Notes under the pieces: model-generated
What the model was told of the DNA's origin: nothing
Seen by the model: only the letters and a program-made list of their open reading frames with translations
Database searches by the model: none
Assembly: GCA_904420265.1 (NCBI GenBank)
Contig: CAJFUU010000005.1
Span: forward strand, 1 to 5,178
Origin: an uncultured Clostridia bacterium
Lineage (GTDB): Bacteria; Bacillota; Clostridia; Christensenellales; Aristaeellaceae
Reading direction: 5' to 3'
Length of the DNA: 5,178 bases
Translations under genes and position numbers: made by a program
Shown: positions 1 to 5,067 of the stretch, piece after piece
Layout of the letters: every line of letters begins with the position of its first letter
Numbering within the stretch: the stretch's first letter is position 1

Positions 1-202
1 AAAGTTCTTCAAACTGAAAGTAAGCGTAGCTTTCGGGAAGCTGCCGGCGCATGTTCATATGCCAACCCGTTTTGCGGGCATGGGCAATGATTTCCCGGTC
101 CAGCGGCGTGCCGACCAGGCGCACCTCGTGGCCGTTTTCGCTGGCGGGAATGCCGATGGCCGAACCCATCATGCCCGAGCCGACGATTGTGATGACCGCC
201 AT
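1..202 (-). CDS. NAD(P)-dependent glycerol-3-phosphate dehydrogenase-like protein, 5' end only
   Basis: The first 67 codons are present and the gene continues past the left edge. The product begins MAVITIVGSGMMGSAIGIPA, a beta strand followed by the Rossmann dinucleotide-binding loop G8-x-G10-x-x-G13. It continues through ENGHEVRLVGTPLDREII, where a second beta strand is followed by a loop typical of NAD(P) dehydrogenases. This pattern matches glycerol-3-phosphate dehydrogenase-like proteins (GpsA superfamily), cytoplasmic enzymes interconverting glycerone phosphate and sn-glycerol 3-phosphate. The catalytic C-terminal domain lies outside the window, so ketopantoate reductase-like or other Rossmann oxidoreductases are not fully excluded. 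The start is fixed by AAGGAGG (211-217) 8 nt upstream of the ATG. The gene lies downstream of the uppP remnant on the same strand with a 96-bp gap. I see no clear promoter in that gap, so read-through from upstream is possible. Confidence 0.75.
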   Translation of the reverse strand, partial: MAVITIVGSGMMGSAIGIPASENGHEVRLVGTPLDREIIAHARKTGWHMNMRRQLPESYAYFQFEEL

Positions 203-210
203 GGAAAATA

Positions 211-217
211 CCTCCTT
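211..217 (-). promoter_or_regulatory. Shine-Dalgarno site of the left-edge dehydrogenase
   Basis: On the minus strand this reads AAGGAGG, ending 8 nt before the ATG at 202-200. It is a full-strength ribosome binding site and decides the start of the left-edge gene, which otherwise overlaps several spurious frames. Confidence 0.75.
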
Positions 218-298
218 CGTGTTCTTGCGCGTCTGTTTGCAAAAGCAGCGCCTCCATGCCGTTTTGCGCGGCGGAGCGGGCGCTGCCTGCGGCGGGGT

Positions 299-670
299 TT
301 ACGCCATCCAGATTTTGAAAACGTACCTGTCCAGCAGAAGGAAAGTGCCCAGCAGGAACGTATACAGGGCGAACCAGTTCATGCTGATGCGGCGAATGAG
401 TTTAAGCATGCCTTTGATGGCGATGAAGCCGAACACCGCCGCCGCCACCACGCCCAGCAATGTGGGCAGGAAAGAGACGTCGCCAATCGGTTCCCCATCC
501 AGGACAATGCCCTTCAACTCCAGCACCAGCGAGCCAAGAATGGCCGGAATGGACATCAAAAAGGAAAAGTCTGCCGCGCGTTTGCGGGTCAAACCGCTGG
601 CCATTGCCAACGGGGCACTTCGCCGTTTGCGCGCAGAATGCGCATACACCGCATCCCGATCGCTTGCCGT
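299..670 (-). pseudogene. uppP: Remnant of undecaprenyl-diphosphatase (C-terminal part only)
   Basis: The intact part covers 105 codons from about 616 down to the TAA at 301-299. It contains GLTRKRAADFSFLMSIPAIL, which matches the conserved C-terminal block of UppP/BacA, followed by three hydrophobic segments and a normal end (DRYVFKIWMA). UppP is a membrane enzyme of roughly 270-290 residues that recycles the undecaprenyl carrier for peptidoglycan synthesis and can confer bacitracin resistance. Just upstream, at 601-641, the bases resemble a PGISRSGSALAMA coding stretch interrupted by several small insertions, so the catalytic Arg/Ser motif is lost. At 647-670 the in-frame residues TASDRDAV resemble the family's upstream TASDMTxRDA-type segment, shortened. 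No frame on this strand up to about 1590 encodes the N-terminal E-F-L-P-x-S-S-S-G-H motif. The gene is therefore truncated and frameshifted. The minus frame happens to stay open to about 1495, but that upstream translation is not UppP. Loss would be tolerable if another phosphatase (a second UppP or a BcrC-type enzyme) exists elsewhere. Confidence 0.7.
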
Positions 671-1518
671 TGTGTTCTTGAAACAGCCCCTTATACGATG
701 CGCGTTTGGGAAACGGATATTTTGCCGGGGCTTTGGCGAAAGGCTGCCTGCCCGAGCCCTGCTGACAAAAGCCCGGCAAAAGACGGCCGCAGACGCTCTT
801 GCTTGAAACGGAAATCGCATCGATCCCTCCCGTCCGCGCGCTGTAACGGCAGGAAAACCGCGCCGCAACGCAACAAGAGCGAAAAACGTTGGGCTTTCGC
901 GCACCAACCGGGCCTCAAAATCCGCTTTCCTTGCCGGCATATGGGCGAATGCGCCCGTCTGCCAGACGTCAAGGGCGCCGGCAGTTTTGCGTCGCGGGCC
1001 AGCGGTTTTGCGCCCCGCCCTTGCCACGATTGGATGACCGCCGGGACATTCTGCATATGTGCTTGCAGAACGCGCGCTTTTCCGCTGCGAAGGGTCGATG
1101 GCTTCCATGGCCGTCTCCCTGGACGGACGACGTTTGGCAGATAAGGCCGTACGCCGCCCATCCCGGCGGACGGCGATGCGCGGACAGTCAATCAGGGGGC
1201 AGCGCGCACTTGGCATGGACAATATACGCCTGCTCCGGAGCATTTCCGAAATGCCGGGCCTGAAACCGGCATTTGCAGGCCGCCTTTCCAGGAACAAGCC
1301 TGCATTTTCGCCCAGGGCCTGTTGCATGCGCTGCTGGCGTTCTCGTGCCGCTGGAGCGTGTTTGAAAAGGAAAAAAATCCGCAATTTGGAGGGGATTTCC
1401 CGCTGGTTTTCGCGAAGAATTCGGAGCGCCAAAATGGCGCAAAAGACGTTGAAATTGCGTTCCAGGGAATTTTCAAACACACCCCAGTCCGCCACTCCAT
1501 GGTTTTTTGCAGCGGGAC
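671..1518. other. Gene-free GC-rich stretch with short inverted repeats
   Basis: About 850 bases lie between the uppP remnant and the promoter of the DUF2238-like gene. Long frames are open on both strands, but their translations are rich in Arg, Ala and Cys, show no recognisable domain, and lack convincing ribosome binding sites; I treat them as chance frames in GC-rich DNA. Short inverted repeats stand out at 932-983, 1249-1274 and 1426-1440. The stretch occupies the place where the N-terminal half and promoter of uppP would be expected, so part of it may be decayed coding sequence, although no UppP N-terminal motif survives. Confidence 0.6.
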
Positions 1519-1547
1519 TGGAAAAACGCCCGCAGATATGTTACAAT
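1519..1547 (+). promoter_or_regulatory. Sigma-A-like promoter of the DUF2238-like gene
   Basis: A -10 box TACAAT (1542-1547) has an extended TG element one base upstream (1539-1540), and a partial -35 box TGGAAA (1519-1524) sits at exactly 17 nt. Transcription would start near 1554, giving a leader of about 35 nt that contains the AAGGAG site at 1574-1579. Confidence 0.65.
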
Positions 1548-1588
1548 CATTTATACGCACGTAAGATGTCAAAAAGGAGATACAAAGC

Positions 1589-2407
1589 ATGTCGAAAAAC
1601 CGCCGGGGGCTCAGAAAGTTTTACCGCGAACTGATGGCGGAAATACGCGCGCGCAAAGGCGTCGCCATCGTATTTTTCACGCTGCGCGCCATTGTCGTCG
1701 TCACATTGGTGCTGCAATTTCTGCGCGGCAACTATGAAAACGTATTCCTGTGCATTTTGACGCTGCTGCTTTTCATGATTCCCGCCTTCGTCAACCGCAG
1801 CTTCAACATACAGCTGCCCAGTACGCTGGAAATTATCATCCTCTGCTTTATCTTCGCCGCGGAAATTCTCGGCGAAATCAACGCCTATTATGTAAAATTC
1901 GATTTCTGGGATACCATGTTGCATACGATGAACGGCTTTTTGGCCGCCGCCATCGGCTTTTCGCTTGTAGACGTACTCAACCGCTCGGAAAAAACGGTGT
2001 TCAACCTTTCGCCGCTGTTCGTGGCCATGGTGGCTTTCTGCTTTTCCATGACCATCGGCGCTTTGTGGGAGTTTGTCGAATACTTTGCAGACAATGTGCT
2101 CATGCTGGACATGCAGAAGGATACGATTGTACACACCATCCGTTCCGTGGCCCTTGATCCAACCCAAACCAATACCGTGGTGACCATCGACGGCATTACC
2201 GAAGTCATCGTCAACGGCCAATCGCTGGGCCTGGGCGGCTATCTGGACATCGGCCTGCATGATACGATGGAAGACCTGCTGGTGAATTTCATCGGCGCGG
2301 TGGTGTTTTGCACGTTTGGCTTTTTCTACCTCAAGGGACGCGGCAAGGGCAAATTCGTGCGCCGCTTTGTGCCCACAATGCGCCCGAAAGAAGACATCAA
2401 AGGTTAA
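1589..2407 (+). CDS. YjdF/DUF2238-like integral membrane protein
   Basis: A 272-residue membrane protein. The start is supported by AAGGAG at 1574-1579, 9 nt before the ATG, and by an extended -10 promoter upstream. A basic N-terminus (residues 1-24) precedes about six hydrophobic segments near 25-45, 50-67, 79-96, 110-130, 141-166 and 228-248. The polar signature residues are W107-D108 with H112 and G116, then W160-E161 with E164 and D168, then D225, D229 and N233. This series of D/H, WE and D-x-x-x-D-x-x-x-N motifs inside helices is what I know from the YjdF (DUF2238) family of inner-membrane proteins, whose biochemical role is not established. A polar stretch at about 172-222, between the fifth and sixth helices, is rich in Thr, Val and Asp. 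The C-terminus is basic and probably cytoplasmic. The gene stands alone, with repeats following it. The family assignment rests on motifs read by eye. Confidence 0.82.
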   Translation: MSKNRRGLRKFYRELMAEIRARKGVAIVFFTLRAIVVVTLVLQFLRGNYENVFLCILTLLLFMIPAFVNRSFNIQLPSTLEIIILCFIFAAEILGEINAYYVKFDFWDTMLHTMNGFLAAAIGFSLVDVLNRSEKTVFNLSPLFVAMVAFCFSMTIGALWEFVEYFADNVLMLDMQKDTIVHTIRSVALDPTQTNTVVTIDGITEVIVNGQSLGLGGYLDIGLHDTMEDLLVNFIGAVVFCTFGFFYLKGRGKGKFVRRFVPTMRPKEDIKG

Positions 2408-2434
2408 TGGCCATCCCTTGAAACGGTTCCGGCA

Positions 2435-2485
2435 AGGAAAAGCGCGTTGCTCCGGCAGGTAACGCTGCGATGTCGTGCTTTTCCT
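2435..2485 (+). other. Inverted repeat after the DUF2238-like gene (possible 3' stem-loop)
   Basis: AGGAAAAGC at 2435-2443 is perfectly complementary to GCTTTTCCT at 2477-2485; the stem can extend by a G-U and a C-G pair. Inside, GCGTT (2444-2448) can instead pair with AACGC (2461-2465). It lies 28 bases after the stop codon at 2405-2407. The U-rich tract is part of the stem rather than after it, so this is not a textbook intrinsic terminator; a 3' end or processing signal is possible. Confidence 0.3.
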
Positions 2486-2523
2486 CCGCCCGTGCAAGGC
2501 GTTCCCAAGAGCCTGTGCCTGGT

Positions 2524-2660
2524 CTTCGTGCCGGGCGCTTTTTCATGCGCGCGAAGCGTCCTTTGAGGCCTGCGGTTTGGTTTTTGCCCCGCTTGCTCCC
2601 GCGCGGGAACCTGTCTCAAGCCTTTCCCTTTCACGGAGCGCGAAGCGTTTTCAGACGTAT
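2524..2660 (+). repeat. Degenerate direct repeat, copy A
   Basis: Copy A opens with CTTCGTGCCGGGCGC (2524-2538). It continues through a block at 2548-2602 that aligns without gaps to 2798-2852 in copy C (39 of 55 positions identical by my count), and ends near GCGCGAAGCG (2639-2646 region). It also contains the 12-bp palindrome TCCCGCGCGGGA (2597-2608). Confidence 0.55.
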
Positions 2661-2757
2661 CCCCTTATTTTTGTACCGGGCGCATACTTCCCAACCGCGC
2701 GCTGGAGCCTGCCCAAAGCGGCGTCTTCTCCCGGTTATGCGAAATATCCCCGGAGCC
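2661..2757 (+). repeat. Degenerate direct repeat, copy B (lacks the central block)
   Basis: Copy B opens with TTTTGTACCGGGCGC (2669-2683), matching the opening of copy A. It then skips the central block and enters the block at 2691-2757, which is about 80 percent identical by eye to 2864-2930 in copy C, including the shared start CCAACCGCGCGC and the shared run CCCAAAGCG. Confidence 0.6.
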
Positions 2758-2935
2758 TATCCTTCCCCTTGTTTTCGTGCTGAGCGCTCCCTCCCATATA
2801 CGCAAAACATCCTTCGAGGCGCGCCGTTTCGGCTTTGCGCCGCTTTCATACGCGTTTGGAAATCCAACCGCGCGCAGGAGCCTACCCAAAGCGATGCCTT
2901 TCCCCGGCATGCGAAACGTCCCCCGGTGCGAATGC
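2758..2935 (+). repeat. Degenerate direct repeat, copy C (fullest)
   Basis: Copy C opens with TTTCGTGCTGAGCGC (2773-2787), carries the central block shared with copy A (2798-2852), and ends with the block shared with copy B (2864-2930). It is the longest version and best represents the ancestral unit of about 170 bases. The openings of A and C lie 249 bases apart. Confidence 0.6.
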
Positions 2936-3007
2936 GCATATGCCATAAAGCAATACAAGAGAATTTGACAGACAGCCGCTCACAATTCCGTAGCAACAGC
3001 GGGTTGC

Positions 3008-3036
3008 TTGTTAAAACCCTGCTTTGAAGCTATAAT
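3008..3036 (+). promoter_or_regulatory. Promoter of the XRE-zinc ribbon gene
   Basis: A perfect -10 box TATAAT (3031-3036) is preceded at 17 nt by TTGTTA (3008-3013), a 4-of-6 match to the -35 consensus. Transcription would begin near 3043, leaving a short leader of about 25 nt. An upstream ATG at 3008 in the same frame overlaps the -35 box and so cannot be the translation start of this transcript. Confidence 0.8.
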
Positions 3037-3054
3037 GAATAAAAAGCATCCTTC

Positions 3055-3060
3055 AGGAGG
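3055..3060 (+). promoter_or_regulatory. Ribosome binding site that fixes the XRE gene start
   Basis: A perfect AGGAGG lies 7 nt before the ATG at 3068-3070. It selects this start over two in-frame upstream ATGs, at 3008 and near 3035, which lack such a site and overlap the promoter. Confidence 0.85.
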
Positions 3061-3067
3061 GACGGGC

Positions 3068-3511
3068 ATGGAAATACGGGATATTCTCAAAAATTTGCGC
3101 GAGAAAAACAATCTTACGCAAGAGCAACTGGCAGAGCGCGTGCAAGTCACCAGACAGGCGGTCAGCCGTTGGGAAACCGGCGAAACGCAGCCAAATACAG
3201 ATACATTAAAATTGTTATCACAGGTTTTTGATGTGTCAATCAATACGCTTCTGGGCTCTCCACGGCAACTTGTTTGTCAGTGTTGCGGAATGCCATTGAA
3301 TGAAGATGGATTGATTGGCCGGGAACCAGATGGGAACTATAACGAGGACTATTGCAAATGGTGCTATACGGATGGAAAATTTGCTTATCAATCCAAGGAA
3401 TCTTTGTTGGATTATCTGGTTGCGAATATGCCAAATCCCGATAACGCAGATGAAGAAACCAGGCGCGTTCAGTTTGATTTGTACCTTTCGCAGTTAGAGC
3501 ATTGGAAATAG
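3068..3511 (+). CDS. XRE-family transcriptional regulator with C-terminal zinc ribbon
   Basis: A 147-residue protein with two domains. Residues 1-64 form a Cro/C1-type helix-turn-helix: LTQEQLAERVQVTRQAVSRW is the two-helix DNA reader, with QAVSRWE as the usual recognition-helix signature, followed by the typical end of the domain (LSQVFDVSINTLLG). Residues 68-105 form a putative zinc ribbon with C70-x-x-C73 followed by GMPL, then NEDYC96-x-x-C99 and DGKF; the four cysteines are likely metal ligands. The C-terminal tail (106-147, ending LEHWK) matches the family's usual end. The likely role is a cytoplasmic repressor or sensor that may respond to zinc or redox state (inference). Codon use differs from the neighbours: TTA and ACA codons and AT-rich runs occur, for example around 3200-3220. 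The gene has its own promoter and short leader and converges on the phosphodiesterase gene with a 69-bp gap. Confidence 0.9.
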   Translation: MEIRDILKNLREKNNLTQEQLAERVQVTRQAVSRWETGETQPNTDTLKLLSQVFDVSINTLLGSPRQLVCQCCGMPLNEDGLIGREPDGNYNEDYCKWCYTDGKFAYQSKESLLDYLVANMPNPDNADEETRRVQFDLYLSQLEHWK

Positions 3512-3521
3512 CTATATTCCA
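3503..3521. other. Near-palindrome at the XRE stop codon
   Basis: A 19-base near-palindrome, TGGAAATAGCTATATTCCA, covers the TAG stop of the XRE gene (3509-3511) in the convergent intergenic space. It has no T-tract on either side. It could be a weak bidirectional 3' end signal or an operator-like site; I see no better terminator between the two convergent genes. Confidence 0.25.
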
Positions 3522-3580
3522 TGTGCGCATGCCGTCCCGGCAACGAACCCCTTGCGCATTGTTGCGCCACGTCGCATCCG

Positions 3581-4414
3581 TCAGGCGAGCGGATCCGCCG
3601 GGTCGATGGGGTCATTGCCCAACCCCGCCTCGAAAATGACGCTTTCCCCGCGCACAAGCGCCGCCTGGAGCTGCGACCGGCTGCGAACCGTCCATCTGGC
3701 AAGGCGGGCGCGATACAACCTGCGCTGCATACGCAAGGAGAAACACCCGTCCATGCGCTGGTCATAAGCCACAAAATCCGGCCGGGAGAGAACGTTTGCC
3801 AACAAGTGCGAAAGCGCTCCGGCACCTGCGCGCAGCACCGCGCCGCGATATTCGTCCGGCAGGCTCACCAGTTGGCCGCGCGGCATGTTCGCAGCATAAC
3901 GGCGAAAATAGCGCACCGCCAGTGGGTTGAACGATTCGACCGCGTATTCGCCCTTATAGGCGCGCAGGCGCTCCAATGTCCCGGCGCAGAGCCGCGTGAG
4001 GTTGCGGCCATTTTTGATTTCCACCAGCAGCGGAACGCGGCCCGCGACCAGGTCGAGAACCTCCTGCAGCGTGGGGATGCCGCTGCCGTCAGGCAACGAA
4101 AATGCGCGCAGCTGCGCAAGCGTGAGCGCGTCTATGCGTTCCGGGCGCCAGCACAGGCGCGCAAGCGTATCGTCGTGGAACACTACGACGCTTCCGTCCG
4201 CGCTCAGGCGCACGTCCAGTTCAATGCCCACGCCCGCCTCGCAGGCGCGCGCGAAGGCTTCAAGGCTGTTTTCCGAAACGCCCGCGCCGTGCAGGCCGCG
4301 GTGCGCGAAAAGACGCGGCAGCGAAAGCGCCCGGCTGCGGCGCGAAGGCGCGGTGCAAAAAACATAGACGCCCAAAACCAGAGCGAGAACTGCAAAAGCC
4401 GCCAGCCAGATCAT
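3581..4414 (-). CDS. Membrane-anchored glycerophosphodiester phosphodiesterase (GDPD family)
   Basis: A 277-residue protein from this start. Residues 2-20 form a single hydrophobic helix (IWLAAFAVLALVLGVYVF) followed by a basic stretch, indicating an N-terminal membrane anchor. The GDPD TIM-barrel follows: H38-R39-G40 in LFAHRG, E48-N49 in the metal-site loop, E65-L-D67, H80-D81 (FHDD, the second catalytic histidine), and E132-I-K134. The end carries FVAYDQ, a WTVRS strand and the late GESVIFEAG segment, so the domain is complete. The enzyme hydrolyses glycerophosphodiesters from phospholipid breakdown to sn-glycerol 3-phosphate plus an alcohol, here probably at the membrane. The start is not settled: this ATG has only a poorly spaced GGTGAGG upstream, while an in-frame ATG 27 bases earlier (4441) would add MRVKKSGEE but has no better site. 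I prefer 4414 because the helix begins there. The gene is transcribed alone from the promoter at 4481-4509. Confidence 0.9.
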   Translation of the reverse strand: MIWLAAFAVLALVLGVYVFCTAPSRRSRALSLPRLFAHRGLHGAGVSENSLEAFARACEAGVGIELDVRLSADGSVVVFHDDTLARLCWRPERIDALTLAQLRAFSLPDGSGIPTLQEVLDLVAGRVPLLVEIKNGRNLTRLCAGTLERLRAYKGEYAVESFNPLAVRYFRRYAANMPRGQLVSLPDEYRGAVLRAGAGALSHLLANVLSRPDFVAYDQRMDGCFSLRMQRRLYRARLARWTVRSRSQLQAALVRGESVIFEAGLGNDPIDPADPLA

Positions 4415-4480
4415 TTCCTCACCACTCTTTTTAACTCTCATCCTGACGAAGGGCGTTTGGACATGCCGCCCCGCGCATTT

Positions 4481-4509
4481 ATTGTACCGCAGGCCGCCGG
4501 AAATGTAAA
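4481..4509 (-). promoter_or_regulatory. Promoter of the glycerophosphodiesterase gene
   Basis: Read on the minus strand, TTTACA (4509-4504) and TACAAT (4486-4481) each match the sigma-A consensus at five of six positions and are separated by exactly 17 nt. Transcription would start near 4474, giving a leader of about 33 nt to the ATG at 4441 or about 60 nt to the preferred ATG at 4414. Confidence 0.75.
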
Positions 4510-4524
4510 GCTGAAACGGATGCG

Positions 4525-4561
4525 CGCGTTTACTGGGCCGTTTACACGGCCCGAAAACGCG
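4525..4561. repeat. Long two-part hairpin next to the phosphodiesterase promoter
   Basis: The inner arms GGGCCGT (4535-4541) and ACGGCCC (4546-4552) are perfect complements around a 4-nt loop. The outer arms CGCGTTT (4525-4531) and AAACGCG (4555-4561) are also perfect, with a small 3/2-nt internal loop between. It lies 15 bases upstream of the -35 box. No T-run follows on either strand. It may be an operator, an insulating terminator for minus-strand read-through, or a dispersed palindromic element. Confidence 0.5.
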
Positions 4562-4662
4562 AATTTGGATACATATTTTAAGGCAAGGCGTTGCGGGAAT
4601 ATCAAAGGCGTTTCAAGAAAAAGCAATGCCGCATGGCGCGAAAAATCGCCGGAGCGCGTCGC

Positions 4663-4678
4663 GCGGTTGTGTAACCGC
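4663..4678 (+). repeat. Hairpin 1 of a related pair
   Basis: GCGGTT (4663-4668), loop GTGT, AACCGC (4673-4678): a perfect 6-bp stem with a tetraloop. The 3' arm with the next two bases, AACCGCAC (4673-4680), recurs exactly at 4752-4759 in hairpin 2. Confidence 0.5.
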
Positions 4679-4740
4679 ACCTTGGATAAAGGAGGACGCC
4701 GGCGGGCTTTCGCTTCTTTGGGGAAATAGACGGTTTTCGC

Positions 4741-4759
4741 GTGCGGTCGTCAACCGCAC
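4741..4759 (+). terminator. Hairpin 2 of the pair, possible weak intrinsic terminator
   Basis: GTGCGGT (4741-4747), loop CGTCA, ACCGCAC (4753-4759): a perfect 7-bp stem followed on the plus strand by TTATTTCT. The T-rich tail is short and interrupted, so terminator activity would be modest. Its arms can alternatively pair with those of hairpin 1. Confidence 0.3.
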
Positions 4760-5001
4760 TTATTTCTGAACCGCTCCCTAAAGCCACGAACGCCTCCGCG
4801 CACGATTGCAGGACTGCCCTGCCGGCATTGCCTGTTACGGTTCCATGCCGGCCGTTGAGCCCGATGCCACGCCAACACCTGCGTCGGCAAAAATGTTGCA
4901 AAACGCAGGAATACCCGGTGCGTCGCGGCTTTGCAGGGTGCGCGAATGGATACATTCAGTCGCCAACGCACCCTTGCCGTGCATCTGGATTTGTGTGACC
5001 G

Positions 5002-5010
5002 TGGTATACT
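5002..5010 (+). promoter_or_regulatory. Possible extended -10 promoter near the right edge
   Basis: A TATACT box (5005-5010) is preceded by TGG (5002-5004), the extended -10 arrangement. No good -35 box lies at 16-18 nt, so the site depends on the extended element. A hairpin with arms TTGACG (5014-5019) and CGTCAA (5028-5033) would begin at or just before the transcription start. Confidence 0.35.
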
Positions 5011-5067
5011 TTATTGACGCGGTATTCCGTCAACATTTCTATCGTTTTCGCTCTTGAGGTTCTCAAA

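Larger units (their letters stand above)
2408..3007. other. Gene-free stretch between the DUF2238-like gene and the XRE gene
   Basis: No gene is supported here. The first 80 bases hold an inverted repeat (2435-2485), and most of the rest is a set of degenerate direct repeats (about 2524-2935). Open frames on both strands have no good ribosome binding site, change frame between repeat copies, and encode repeated Arg- and Pro-rich peptides that mirror the DNA repeats. The last 70 bases become AT-richer and lead into the promoter of the XRE gene. Confidence 0.6.

Noticed and set aside
671..1495. Upstream continuation of the minus frame that contains the UppP C-terminus, suggesting a 398-residue fusion protein
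   Set aside because: The added part shows no domain, no membrane segments and no UppP N-terminal motif. The open frame is explained by the scarcity of stop codons in GC-rich DNA.
1550..1572. A minus-strand promoter with a perfect TTGACA (1572-1567) and TATAAA (1555-1550)
   Set aside because: The spacer is only 11 nt, too short for a sigma-A promoter, and no suitable -10 box lies at 16-18 nt.
1547..2497. A 316-codon minus-strand open frame antisense to the DUF2238-like gene
   Set aside because: Its translation is His-, Gln- and Asp-rich without hydrophobic or domain structure, which is typical of the antisense of a membrane protein gene. The plus strand has a promoter, a ribosome binding site and family motifs.
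2490..2935. A CRISPR array, or a repeat protein gene
   Set aside because: The repeats are long, diverged and unevenly spaced, with no short identical repeat and spacer pattern. The plus-strand reading frame changes between copies B and C with a stop between them.
3008..3067. A longer XRE protein starting at the ATG at 3008
   Set aside because: That ATG overlaps the -35 box, and the extra residues are not part of the helix-turn-helix domain. The ATG at 3068 has a perfect AGGAGG at 7 nt.
3521..4729. A 402-codon plus-strand open frame antisense to the phosphodiesterase gene
   Set aside because: It mirrors the GDPD coding strand, is Arg- and Ala-rich, and shows no family features. The minus strand carries all GDPD catalytic motifs and a near-consensus promoter.
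4688..4730. A small gene after the strong AAAGGAGG
   Set aside because: No ATG or GTG lies at a usable distance. The nearest TTG (4718) is far away and meets a stop after three codons.
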